A stretch of DNA of 36,230 bases, from positions 1 to 36,230 of the IMG/VR virus record IMGVR_UViG_3300007960_000073; one strand, given 5' to 3'. The stretch comes from a virus. A program made the position numbers and the translations under genes. Shown here one piece after another: positions 8,944-16,682 of this stretch. The notes under the pieces were generated by a model that worked only from the letters and a program-made list of their open reading frames with translations, did no database searches and was not told the origin of the DNA. Numbering within the stretch: the first letter of the stretch is position 1; each line of letters begins with the position of its first letter.

Positions 8944-9165
8944 ATGGTAAAAGTAGTAGATGCAAAAGGAAAGGTAAGAAGCGTTACTCAAGCGGTAGCC
9001 GATTACATCGTTTCTAAAGGAGGTAAAATCCTCGATACAAATCAGAAAATTCAAAACAACGATAAAAATGAAAATCAAACAGGAAGAAGTGCCAGAGCTA
9101 ATAAAGTTTCTGGGGCTGGAGGAAGTAGAAAGCCTCGAACAAGCAAAAGAAAAGTTTCAAAGTAA
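8944..9165 (+). CDS. Small basic protein upstream of scaffold
   Basis: A 73-residue protein. The first half (MVKVVDAKGKVRSVTQAVAD then YIVSKGGKIL) has a compact beta-alpha pattern seen in small proteins encoded next to capsid genes. The second half is Lys/Arg/Ser/Gly-rich and low in complexity and overlaps the next gene by 98 bases in the +1 frame. It is the first ORF after the promoter at 8890. The conserved part is likely the N-terminal half. No function assigned. Confidence 0.65.
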   Translation: MVKVVDAKGKVRSVTQAVADYIVSKGGKILDTNQKIQNNDKNENQTGRSARANKVSGAGGSRKPRTSKRKVSK

Positions 9166-9880
9166 CTACGTTACCTCTGAGGAACATGCCTCAAAGATTG
9201 GTAAGATAACAGGCAGCATTGCCAACGTATCGAGAAAGATTTTTGAGCCATTTGGCGTAACTGCTACTGATGAAGACTTTAAGGAGAAAAAGGTAGAAGA
9301 TGCTTTAAGGGCTTTATCTGAAAAGGCAGCATCTACTTACACCTCACAGATTGAAGAGCTTAAAAAAAGGGCAGAAGGTACAGGTAGCGATGATCTGATT
9401 AAAGAATGGGAGAATAAGTACACGACTTTAGAGAAGAAATACAAAGAGGTCGATAGTTTGCGTACAGAGGCTATCAATCAGTTTGAGCAGTTTAAGACTG
9501 AGGTACAAACAAAGGAGAAGCAGGGCAAGATAATGAGTGAGTTTGAAAAGGCTTTGAACGAGGCAAAGATAGCTCCCGATGTTGACAAGTATAAGCTTAA
9601 AGGTTTTAAGGCTGAGTTCAATGATAAGTATCAGATTGACTTAGAAGATGACAATGTTGTTATCAAGGATAAGAAAACAGGGGAGAAACTTAAAAGCGAT
9701 AAAAAGGCAGGTACTTTTATGAGTATCAATGATGTTGTGTTGAAAGAGGCAACCGAAGCTGGGATATTACAAAAATCACCAAAGGCAGGAAGCCCGACAA
9801 CGAGAAAGCCCGGTCAACCTATCATCCCTGAAATGCCAAAAGCAAAATCGAATGTTAGCCCACGTTTTATGGGCGTATAG
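9068..9880 (+). CDS. Candidate capsid scaffolding protein
   Basis: A 270-residue, highly charged, mostly helical protein. Residues about 75-165 (QIEELKKRAEG..., YTTLEKKYKEVDSLRTEA, FEQFKTEVQTKEKQ) predict a coiled coil. The C-terminus is Pro/Lys-rich (KPGQPIIPEMPKAKSN). Position just before the capsid gene, charge and coiled coil match scaffolds of the phage GP20 type. Starts inside the small gene before it. A strong terminator follows. Confidence 0.7.
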   Translation: MKIKQEEVPELIKFLGLEEVESLEQAKEKFQSNYVTSEEHASKIGKITGSIANVSRKIFEPFGVTATDEDFKEKKVEDALRALSEKAASTYTSQIEELKKRAEGTGSDDLIKEWENKYTTLEKKYKEVDSLRTEAINQFEQFKTEVQTKEKQGKIMSEFEKALNEAKIAPDVDKYKLKGFKAEFNDKYQIDLEDDNVVIKDKKTGEKLKSDKKAGTFMSINDVVLKEATEAGILQKSPKAGSPTTRKPGQPIIPEMPKAKSNVSPRFMGV

Positions 9881-9905
9881 ATAGTTTGTGTGTTTATTGT
9901 GGTGG

Positions 9906-9940
9906 AAGCCCTTGCATTAATTTGTGAGGGCTTTTTTTTA
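9906..9940 (+). terminator. Intrinsic terminator
   Basis: AAGCCCT (9906-9912) pairs with AGGGCTT (9927-9933), then a run of T. It ends the scaffold transcript. Confidence 0.85.
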
Positions 9941-10372
9941 TAATCTAACTGTGTTAAACTTAAAGCACTTGAAGATGAGTTTAAGTGAGGGAGTAAGGCG
10001 AGAGAAAAGATGTTAACCCCTTACCCCTTAAAAGAGATTAACATCCTCACCATTTTTAATTGACTTGAAGATTGAGAATCGGTCGGTCGTTTTTGGCTCT
10101 TAACATGGAAGATGTTATACAGACATTATTAAGATTTAAGAGGGAGTGCACTTTGCTTCTTTGTTCTCGGAACTGTAATTACCCTTGAGCAAGATTTTGT
10201 GCTTTGAGTAACGATAGCAATAACTCGACTATCTAAAAAAAACAAAACCCCCTTAAATGCGCTAACCAAGATTGGGGGTAATGTTCTTTATTAAAAAAGT
10301 CTTTATACTTGGTTAGCTTATCGCAAAAATAATACAAAATATTACAACTGCAACCTTATTTTAATTTTTTCG
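9941..10372 (+). other. Gene-free region with nested inverted repeats
   Basis: No supported gene in over 400 bases. Inverted repeats: ACTTAAA (9958-9964) with TTTAAGT (9980-9986); GTAAGG (9993-9998) with CCTTAC (10019-10024); GATGTTAA (10009-10016) with TTAACATC (10038-10045); GTGAGG (9985-9990) with CCTCAC (10045-10050); TAACAT and ATGTTA around 10101-10117. A 27-codon ORF at 10105-10188 has no ribosome site and is not supported. This is the largest non-coding stretch and may hold an origin, packaging site or structured RNA. Confidence 0.7.
10247..10317 (+). other. Pseudoknot-forming inverted repeats
   Basis: ACCCCC (10247-10252) can pair with GGGGGT (10274-10279). The enclosed loop contains GCTAACCAAG (10261-10270), a perfect 10-bp complement of CTTGGTTAGC (10308-10317). 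The crossing order of the four arms is that of an H-type pseudoknot, or of two mutually exclusive hairpins. Confidence 0.7.
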
Positions 10373-10380
10373 TATCTTTG
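10373..10380 (+). promoter_or_regulatory. Promoter -7 box TATCTTTG for the capsid gene
   Basis: TATCTTTG preceded by a T-rich tract, about 108 bases before the capsid ATG. No consensus -33 TTTG at 19-21 bases. The leader has small inverted repeats (ACATC/GATGT, CTGT/ACAG) and a direct repeat AACAGTAGG. Confidence 0.75.
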
Positions 10381-10488
10381 TGGTGCATATTGACAAACAG
10401 TAGGCGCACATCATGCCTTAAACGATGTAATGTAGGCACAACCCGAAAGCCTGTTAGAACAGTAGGGAATAATTGAAAACATTACATT

Positions 10489-11535
10489 ATGTCAATTTCA
10501 AGAATCCTCTCTGAGTGTCCAAACATTCAAAGACCACTCGGAGAATTATTTATTGAAGTAGGGCAAAGAGAACAGTTGCCTTTCTTAGAGTTTTTGAACT
10601 CTGAAATTAACAGCTCCATGATTAAGATGGAGGTATCACCGGGAGGTGGTAAGCTTAGAACAGTTGAAGCAAGATGGATACAAAGATTACCTGAGACGCA
10701 AGTTTCTGAGGGTGCTGATATTCTTACTTGTACTGCATCTGAGGTATATGGTGATTCTACTCAAACGTACACGCTTGAAACAACTGATACCTATCAGGTA
10801 AATCAGTTAATCGCTGCTGATGACATTGCTCGTCATTGTCAAGACAACAGTCGCTACGTATTAGAATCTATTATTCGCCTTATGGATGTATTGGATAGAA
10901 AAGTGGCTTCGGCTGCTGCTACACAGACCGCTGCTGCATTAGGAGCTTGGGGTACTGAGGTAGATGCTTTCTATACTGTTGCAGCTGACCAGCTTCAAAT
11001 TGCTACACGCCAAACAGGAGGTCAAGCATTAAATGAGTTCGCTTTAGCAGACATTCAGCAAGCTGCTCGTATGGCTAATTATCCGGGTGCGATTGTAGGG
11101 TTTGGTGGTGCAGAAATGCAGCGTTATGCTAATGCTGTTGCAGCAGGTTGTTGCACTCAGTATGGTATTGACCTTGCAGCTATCAGCCAGCAAAACGGAT
11201 TCGCTTTTGCTTATGACCAAAGACTTGCTACTGCTTTAGGCGGACAGTTGTTTAACTTAGTTACTACACCGGGAGCTATCCAGTGGTTAAGCTTTAACTT
11301 AGCACAATGGAACGCAGGCATTCAGCCAGTACCGGGAAGCAACTATTCTAAGACAACAGCTTTCACACCAGCAGGTATGGCAGTTGACTTAACGATGAAG
11401 GATGATTGCGGTAACTTATCAATCGTTATTACAGCGACAGGTAAGATTGTAACGCTTCCTGATGACATCTATGAGGCAGGTGATAAGTACTCAGGCGTAA
11501 ATTACGTTAATGGTGTACAAATCGTAAACCCGTAA
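10489..11535 (+). CDS. Major capsid protein
   Basis: A 348-residue protein, first gene after the scaffold, with its own promoter, long leader and terminator, as expected for the most abundant virion protein. It has an N-terminal helix, then EINSSMIKMEVSPGGGKLRT, a central alpha/beta part (YVLESIIRLMDVLDRKVASA, then NYPGAIVGFGGAEMQRYANA) and a beta-rich end, consistent with an HK97 fold. No obvious protease precursor domain. The identification is from context and composition. Confidence 0.8.
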   Translation: MSISRILSECPNIQRPLGELFIEVGQREQLPFLEFLNSEINSSMIKMEVSPGGGKLRTVEARWIQRLPETQVSEGADILTCTASEVYGDSTQTYTLETTDTYQVNQLIAADDIARHCQDNSRYVLESIIRLMDVLDRKVASAAATQTAAALGAWGTEVDAFYTVAADQLQIATRQTGGQALNEFALADIQQAARMANYPGAIVGFGGAEMQRYANAVAAGCCTQYGIDLAAISQQNGFAFAYDQRLATALGGQLFNLVTTPGAIQWLSFNLAQWNAGIQPVPGSNYSKTTAFTPAGMAVDLTMKDDCGNLSIVITATGKIVTLPDDIYEAGDKYSGVNYVNGVQIVNP

Positions 11536-11543
11536 ATATCGAC

Positions 11544-11609
11544 ATGAATCTACTCTTAGAAAACGGAGATGATTTATTGTTGCAGAACGGTGACACGATG
11601 TTGCTTTGA
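11544..11609 (+). CDS. 21-residue LLLENGD-motif mini-protein
   Basis: ATG at 11544, TGA at 11607-11609, between the capsid stop and the terminator. The peptide is MNLLLENGDDLLLQNGD plus TMLL, two copies of an LLL[EQ]NGD unit. The same unit ends the tail protein at 1401-3017 (LLLENGDRMLTEDNDNLLLQ). The conserved peptide suggests translation, but no ribosome site is obvious. Confidence 0.5.
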   Translation: MNLLLENGDDLLLQNGDTMLL

Positions 11610-11616
11610 ATTTTAT

Positions 11617-11645
11617 AAAGCCCGATTTAATAGGTCGGGCTTTTT
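11617..11645 (+). terminator. Intrinsic terminator after the capsid gene
   Basis: AAAGCCCGA (11617-11625) pairs perfectly with TCGGGCTTT (11635-11643), with a 9-base loop and T-rich tail. The next promoter box follows within 4 bases. Confidence 0.9.
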
Positions 11646-11648
11646 CTT

Positions 11649-11656
11649 TATCTTTG
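11649..11656 (+). promoter_or_regulatory. Promoter -7 box TATCTTTG
   Basis: TATCTTTGAAC directly after the T-tract of the capsid terminator, 16 bases before the ATG at 11673, giving a leader of about 10 bases. Confidence 0.7.
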
Positions 11657-11672
11657 AACAAACGAAAAGGTT

Positions 11673-12683
11673 ATGTGCGAACAATCACTTGTAGGCTTGG
11701 CAGGCTGCGATGTAACACCGCCCAAGACAGGCATATACATAGACCAAACAGGAATAACGGAAGGTTTTATATCTCAGCTTATCACAGGGCAGTATAACAC
11801 CTCTTATGAGCTTTTTGCCGACAAGTTAAGCCTTGCATGGAAAAGGATTAAAACAGAATCTATAAGTGCCATGCAGCCTTTTATCAAGGCAGATACTATT
11901 ACAGAGGGCAAGAGAGTTGGACAAGTTTTGACCAATGGCACAAATAGGACTGCTGCTTTAGGGGCTGGTACGTATGTAGGTGTAAGGCTTAAGATTGACA
12001 ACTTAGAGTCTTTCATTAAGCTTCTTGTAACAGACTTACAGATTTACATTGATAGTGCTAATACTAATGTGCCTGTACTTGTGATTGACTTAATTACAAA
12101 TGAGGTATTGGCAACACTAACCTATACTGAGGGCGGAGCTATTGACTACATAAGTCAAGAATATAGCGCAAACAGAAGAAAGTTAGATATTGCTATTGTT
12201 TATGAAAGTACTGTTGATGCTATAAAGACTGTGCCACGATCAGGAAGTTGTACGGACTGTGGAGGCAATATCAAGTATTTACATTTTTGCCCTTTTGTGG
12301 ATGGTATCGGTGTAAAACTTGATTACGATGGCTCGAATATTTCAAACGTAACGAATATATCCAACACTGGAGGGGTAACTATTAATTATGGTGTTGAGTG
12401 CGACAGGGATGCTTATATGTGTTCTATTGGTGCTTTTATGGCTACCTCGTTGATGTATGCTACTGCTGTTGAGATTTACGACTATGCCTTAACGATGTCA
12501 CCAACTGAAAGGGTAAATACAACAGTGACTTGGAGTGTTGATGAGATACGTGAGGCAAGAAATTTACTGGCTCGTAAATACCTTGATGAGTTAAATATAA
12601 CTATGAAGGGCTTGAGGCTTCCTAATGATAGGTATTGCTTTAGGTGTAAAGATAATTACCGATTTGTAACGATGTTGCCATAA
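11673..12683 (+). CDS. Virion structural protein, head-tail region
   Basis: A 336-residue protein with its own short-leader promoter after the capsid gene. It has scattered Cys pairs (CTDCGG, CRDAYMC-like spacing near ECDRDAYMC, FRCKDNYRFV at the end). Helix-rich C-terminus (DEIREARNLLARKYLDELNI). Overlaps the next gene by 1 base (TAATG). Position between capsid and neck genes suggests an adaptor, decoration or tail protein. Family not recognised. Confidence 0.7.
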   Translation: MCEQSLVGLAGCDVTPPKTGIYIDQTGITEGFISQLITGQYNTSYELFADKLSLAWKRIKTESISAMQPFIKADTITEGKRVGQVLTNGTNRTAALGAGTYVGVRLKIDNLESFIKLLVTDLQIYIDSANTNVPVLVIDLITNEVLATLTYTEGGAIDYISQEYSANRRKLDIAIVYESTVDAIKTVPRSGSCTDCGGNIKYLHFCPFVDGIGVKLDYDGSNISNVTNISNTGGVTINYGVECDRDAYMCSIGAFMATSLMYATAVEIYDYALTMSPTERVNTTVTWSVDEIREARNLLARKYLDELNITMKGLRLPNDRYCFRCKDNYRFVTMLP

Positions 12684-13225
12684 TGCCAACGATACAAGAA
12701 ATAAACGAAAGGACTAACCAACTTCTTGATAGTTGGGAAACGGAGTTTACACCACTTTTTATCTCAGTAAGTGAGATAAGAGGTGTTATGGCAGGGCGTA
12801 TCTTTGGTGATGACGCATCCGAAAATGCAGCAGGGGCAACGCTGCCAACAACACCATATTCAACAAAAGAATTATACATAAGTACTGATGCTGCTCCTCG
12901 TGCTCCAAGATCATTCAAAGTAGGTAAAAGAGGTAAGCAAATAGATTCTCTATACTTCCCTCAAGGCTACTCGCAATTAAAGCAAGTATCAGACAGACCG
13001 CCATTGGAGTTAAGAGGCACACTAAAGAGTGCATTTATAAATACACCTATTGTCAATGAAGGTAGTTCGGTACAAATTGTTATACCTGATTCAGAAGGCG
13101 GCAAGGTTGATGGGCTACAAAAAAAATATGGTAGTATCTTTACCATGAGCGATGAGGAGAGTGAAGAATTTACACAGATACTTACTGACCTTATTATAGA
13201 GGCAATAAATAAAGCGATTGACTGA
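12683..13225 (+). CDS. Candidate neck / tail-completion protein
   Basis: A 180-residue protein. The pattern RPPLELRGTLKSAFIN ... VQIVIPDSEGG ... KKYGSIFTMSDEESEEF ... LIIEAINKAID resembles HK97 gp10 and Mu gpG virion-morphogenesis proteins, in which a Leu-Thr-Gly/Arg-Gly-Leu-rich turn is followed by a beta pair and a final helix. Its stop overlaps the next start as TGATG. Assignment is by pattern and place. Confidence 0.55.
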   Translation: MPTIQEINERTNQLLDSWETEFTPLFISVSEIRGVMAGRIFGDDASENAAGATLPTTPYSTKELYISTDAAPRAPRSFKVGKRGKQIDSLYFPQGYSQLKQVSDRPPLELRGTLKSAFINTPIVNEGSSVQIVIPDSEGGKVDGLQKKYGSIFTMSDEESEEFTQILTDLIIEAINKAID

Positions 13226-14892
13226 TGGATTTATTAGGATACATAATAGACTACATGAATAATAAGGTGTCTGTGGCATCAAATCTATTCAGTAAGCAAT
13301 ACGGATTATCAGAGTTTAGAAAGAAAGAGGGCGATTATTACACCTATCTATCCAAAGGTCAAGGTAAGCCCGTTACAAACTACGATAAGGAAAGAGGTAC
13401 GATGCTATGGGTTAAGCGTTCACAAGTTACCTTTGGCGATGCACCTCAGCTATTAAAAGATACAGGGTGTGCGGACTATTACACCATAACTTACCCATTA
13501 AGGGCGGTTTGTGTTGTAAAGAAAAAAGAGCTGCCTTGCGATAATGCTACTTCGGTGGATCAGGTGGCTCAAGAGTTACTTACCAAGCTATCGGGCAAAG
13601 ACAAAGTATTGCGTTCTGCTGTTGGTGCTTCATTGGTTGATATTATACCAAGAGGCTACACAGTATTAGATAACATCACAAAGAACATGGAATATGCCTG
13701 TGTAGGTATTGACTACGATATACAGGTAAGTATTAAGAAAAGCTGTATCCCTGACTTATGCGAAGATGTGCCATTGCCAAGCTGTGAGTTTAGCGTAACA
13801 CTACAAAATAGCGATGGTAAGACTATCTACACGATAACACAAGATACTGCCAATCCATTCCCATTAGGCAATCAGCCTATTGTTGATGGGCAAGGCAATA
13901 CGATTAATGTGCCTTATGACCCTGATACACCTTATGTAACAACACCATGTACAATTGTTTGCGATGATGCAACCGCTGTATTGAAAGATACTGATGGCAA
14001 TACGTTATCAAGTACAGATATTCCAAGTGGTGGCACTCAAGATATTGTTGCACCAGATGGCGATGTAACGGTTAATAGTGCTGCCTTTGATTCTGTATTA
14101 AGCGGTGGTACATTAGATGTTCCTGTTCAATATGAGAACGGTACACCAGTAGGAAGCATTGTTGGGGGCGTGGTAGAGATACCCAACCCTATTACTTGTG
14201 CTGATGCAACAGCGGTGTTGAAAAATACTGATGGAACTACGATAAGTTCAACGGATATACCAAGCGGAAGTAGTCAAGACATTACTGCTCCCGATGCTAC
14301 TGCGGTGCTTAAAGATACCGATGGGAACATATTACTTACTGAGCCTATCCCAAGCAATGTAAGCGAGGATATTGTTGCCCCTGATGGAACGGTTACTGTA
14401 AACAGTTCGGCTTTTGATACGGTGCTTAGTGGTGGCAGTTTGAATATTCAGGTAAGGCAGCAATCGGGCAGCACTCAGGTAGGCAGTAAGCAAGGTCAGT
14501 ATTGGCGTGTTGATGATTCTGATATAAGTATAAACGGAACTCCATTTGATAGTGTTGCTGCTGAGGATAGCATTGATTTAGATGTTCAGTATGCTAATGG
14601 CACACCAGTAGGCTCTGATGTTGGTGGTGTGTGGACTATTCCAGATCCTGTTCAAGACTTGGTTACTAAGGTAAACTTTGAAACAGGGGCAACATTAGAC
14701 TTTGATATAACGATTGATTCAGATACAGCAGGAACTTATACAGCTAATACTTTTGGAGGCAGCACGACAAGCGCAACTTATGAAGTTAATAGTGTTGCTG
14801 CTACGTTACCATTTACGGTTGTTGCGACTGATGTATTAACGATATTTCCTGACGCTGATAATGGATTTGTAAGATTAACAGGAACGTATTAA
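13225..14892 (+). CDS. Structural protein with connector-like N-terminus and repeated beta modules
   Basis: A 555-residue protein. Residues 1-185 form a mixed alpha/beta domain that could be a tail terminator or neck protein. The rest is beta-rich and repetitive: ATAVLK[DN]TDG starts at residues 249, 328 and 358, followed by IPS then SxDI and APD blocks; VQY[EA]NGTPVGS occurs near 305 and 465. Such arrays are typical of adhesin or fibre extensions. The fusion would display the repeats at the neck or tail. Overlaps neighbours at TGATG and TAATG. Confidence 0.7.
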   Translation: MDLLGYIIDYMNNKVSVASNLFSKQYGLSEFRKKEGDYYTYLSKGQGKPVTNYDKERGTMLWVKRSQVTFGDAPQLLKDTGCADYYTITYPLRAVCVVKKKELPCDNATSVDQVAQELLTKLSGKDKVLRSAVGASLVDIIPRGYTVLDNITKNMEYACVGIDYDIQVSIKKSCIPDLCEDVPLPSCEFSVTLQNSDGKTIYTITQDTANPFPLGNQPIVDGQGNTINVPYDPDTPYVTTPCTIVCDDATAVLKDTDGNTLSSTDIPSGGTQDIVAPDGDVTVNSAAFDSVLSGGTLDVPVQYENGTPVGSIVGGVVEIPNPITCADATAVLKNTDGTTISSTDIPSGSSQDITAPDATAVLKDTDGNILLTEPIPSNVSEDIVAPDGTVTVNSSAFDTVLSGGSLNIQVRQQSGSTQVGSKQGQYWRVDDSDISINGTPFDSVAAEDSIDLDVQYANGTPVGSDVGGVWTIPDPVQDLVTKVNFETGATLDFDITIDSDTAGTYTANTFGGSTTSATYEVNSVAATLPFTVVATDVLTIFPDADNGFVRLTGTY

Positions 14893-15734
14893 TGAGTAGA
14901 AAAGTAAATATCTTTAATGTACCATCAGCAGCCTTTGTTTGCCCAGATGCGGATGTAACTTCATTCTTTGCTAAAACTGAGTTATCCGAAGGCAATTTAG
15001 CTACTATGTGCGGTGATTTGGGGATTACCTACAATGAATTAAAAGAAGCTGTTTGCGATTTGATTACAGGTTTAAAAACTGCAACTTTATACACAAGGCT
15101 TGAGGCATTGTATTTCTATTTTGGCAATAGTGCTAATTCGATGAAATGGAATTTTATTAATCAAGCCGATTCTAATGCAGCGTTTAGGCTTACATTCTCA
15201 GGAGGCAATACTTACGATTCATTTGGTTGGATTCCTAATGGAACAAATGGGTATGCGAATACTCATATTGCACCAAATACATTAGCAGGGACTCCATCTA
15301 ATTTTAACTTTGGGTGGTATTCAAGGACAAACGACTTTACAACGCCTGCTTTATATGGAGCTTATGAATTTTTAGGAGGAAATAGATTTGCTAGACATAG
15401 AACTGATACTGCTAGATGGGATTTAGGGTCTAATTTAGGAACTTCATATACTGCAGACCCATCAACAAGGCTGCAAAATATTATGAATACTTCTACTAAT
15501 GCTCGTTTTTATCGAGATAAGGCATTTATAAACACCATGCCTCACACGGGCAATTTACCGAATACGTTTTTCTTTTTAGGTGCTTTTTCAGATAGTGTCA
15601 ATAATCCTAATTTTTTCATGCCACATCAAAGGGCGTTAGACTTTGTGGCAACTGGAACTTGGACTATCGGAGAAATTAATACCTTTAATACGTTAATTGA
15701 TGATTTTATAATTGCAATAAACCGAAATGTATAA
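14892..15734 (+). CDS. LamG/concanavalin-like lectin-fold tail protein
   Basis: A 280-residue protein. The N-terminal 70 residues are helical. Residues about 80-280 look like a concanavalin-type jelly roll: SGGNTYDSFGWIPNGTNGYA, a run of aromatic-rich strands, and the end HQRALDFVATGTWTIGEINT then FNTLIDDFIIAI, which matches the closing strand-helix of Bacteroidota phage LamG-like proteins. Likely a receptor-binding or fibre-tip component. Overlaps the next gene by 8 bases. Confidence 0.65.
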   Translation: MSRKVNIFNVPSAAFVCPDADVTSFFAKTELSEGNLATMCGDLGITYNELKEAVCDLITGLKTATLYTRLEALYFYFGNSANSMKWNFINQADSNAAFRLTFSGGNTYDSFGWIPNGTNGYANTHIAPNTLAGTPSNFNFGWYSRTNDFTTPALYGAYEFLGGNRFARHRTDTARWDLGSNLGTSYTADPSTRLQNIMNTSTNARFYRDKAFINTMPHTGNLPNTFFFLGAFSDSVNNPNFFMPHQRALDFVATGTWTIGEINTFNTLIDDFIIAINRNV

Positions 15735-15927
15735 ATTAACTACACAACAAGCACAAAGTCTTTTTGGCGTTGAAATTCAATCGGGTTGGTATTTTAACCC
15801 AATTAAAGATATTAACGGTGATTGGTTTATTTCTGAGCAGGAAATTCAAGCGAGTTATATTGATTGGTTGAAACATTTGGAACAGGCAGAATTTATACCG
15901 CCTGAAATAACTGATATACCTATTTAG
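15727..15927 (+). CDS. Small protein with EF-hand-like loop
   Basis: A 66-residue protein overlapping the lectin-like gene. Residues 28-39, DINGDWFISEQE, carry D, N, D and E at EF-hand loop positions 1, 3, 5 and 12 and Ile at 8, but Trp replaces the usual Gly at 6. It could be a fibre chaperone or a calcium-binding virion part. Acidic, no membrane segment. Confidence 0.6.
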   Translation: MYKLTTQQAQSLFGVEIQSGWYFNPIKDINGDWFISEQEIQASYIDWLKHLEQAEFIPPEITDIPI

Positions 15928-15961
15928 AAAAGATAAAATATAACATAAAAACATAGAAAAC

Positions 15962-16648
15962 ATGGCAGGAAGAAAGCTGACAGCATTAACATCATTAGGG
16001 GCGAAGCCTGAGTTAGATGATGAATTTTATTTGGTAGATACAAGCGATACCTCAGAAAGCCCACAAGGAACGAGCAAAAAGATAACTGGCGAAAACTTGG
16101 CTAAGTTGGGAGGCTTTCAGCCTGTAAACAACTTACAAGCTGTTGCAGCCCCGACAGTAACGGATGATTCAAGCGATGGTTATAGTGAAGGTTCTATGTG
16201 GGGTGATGGTGATGATTTGTACAAATGTACTGATGCGAGTGTTGGTGCTGCTGTCTGGGTGCAATATTCTAAAACGACAACTAACACAACATTTACTCCA
16301 ACGGTTTCAAATGAAACAGACGGATCTTTAAGTGTTTCGGACTTTATGATTGACAAGGTAGGGGATATTGTTAATTTTAGTTTTTTCGGACAATTTGTTT
16401 TAGATGGAGGTCAAACAAGTGGAAGTGCAAATATAGATTTACCTACTGCATTTGCCCCTGATAATAATTGGGGTTCGGGTACAGAAATTGTAGGTGTGAT
16501 TTCAAGGACAAATTCTATATTTACAGGCGAATGTTTTATTAATGCCGATACAGGTGGTAATAAACTTGTAAATCTTGAATTTAATGACACATCAGCAGGG
16601 GCTACAATTCGCTTTACTGCGATATGTAGGTATAAGGTCAATAACTAA
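15962..16648 (+). CDS. Tail fibre-like protein
   Basis: A 228-residue protein. The N-terminal stretch AGRKLTALTSLGAKPELDDE then FYLVDTSDTSESPQGTSKKI is a module common at the start of phage tail-fibre proteins. Then SEGSMWGDGDDLYKCTDASVGAAVW, a short beta motif seen in fibres, and a beta-rich C-terminus ending in IRFTAICRYKVN. It is the last structural gene before lysis. It may bind the host surface. Confidence 0.65.
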   Translation: MAGRKLTALTSLGAKPELDDEFYLVDTSDTSESPQGTSKKITGENLAKLGGFQPVNNLQAVAAPTVTDDSSDGYSEGSMWGDGDDLYKCTDASVGAAVWVQYSKTTTNTTFTPTVSNETDGSLSVSDFMIDKVGDIVNFSFFGQFVLDGGQTSGSANIDLPTAFAPDNNWGSGTEIVGVISRTNSIFTGECFINADTGGNKLVNLEFNDTSAGATIRFTAICRYKVNN

Positions 16649-16651
16649 GTA

Positions 16652-16682
16652 ACCTCCTTACCTTGTTTTCGTTTAAGGGGGT
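16652..16682 (+). promoter_or_regulatory. Hairpin covering the endolysin ribosome-binding region
   Basis: ACCTCCTT (16652-16659) pairs with AAGGGGGT (16675-16682), 8 bp with one G-U pair and a 15-base loop; the endolysin ATG follows at 16683. The purine-rich arm is the only Shine-Dalgarno-like sequence available, so folding would hide it. Confidence 0.55.

Noticed and set aside
10105-10188. 27-codon ORF in the non-coding region
   Set aside because: No ribosome site or promoter nearby, and it overlaps an inverted repeat.
11606-11797. 63-residue ORF across the capsid terminator
   Set aside because: It reads through the terminator and promoter and overlaps the real gene at 11673 in another frame.
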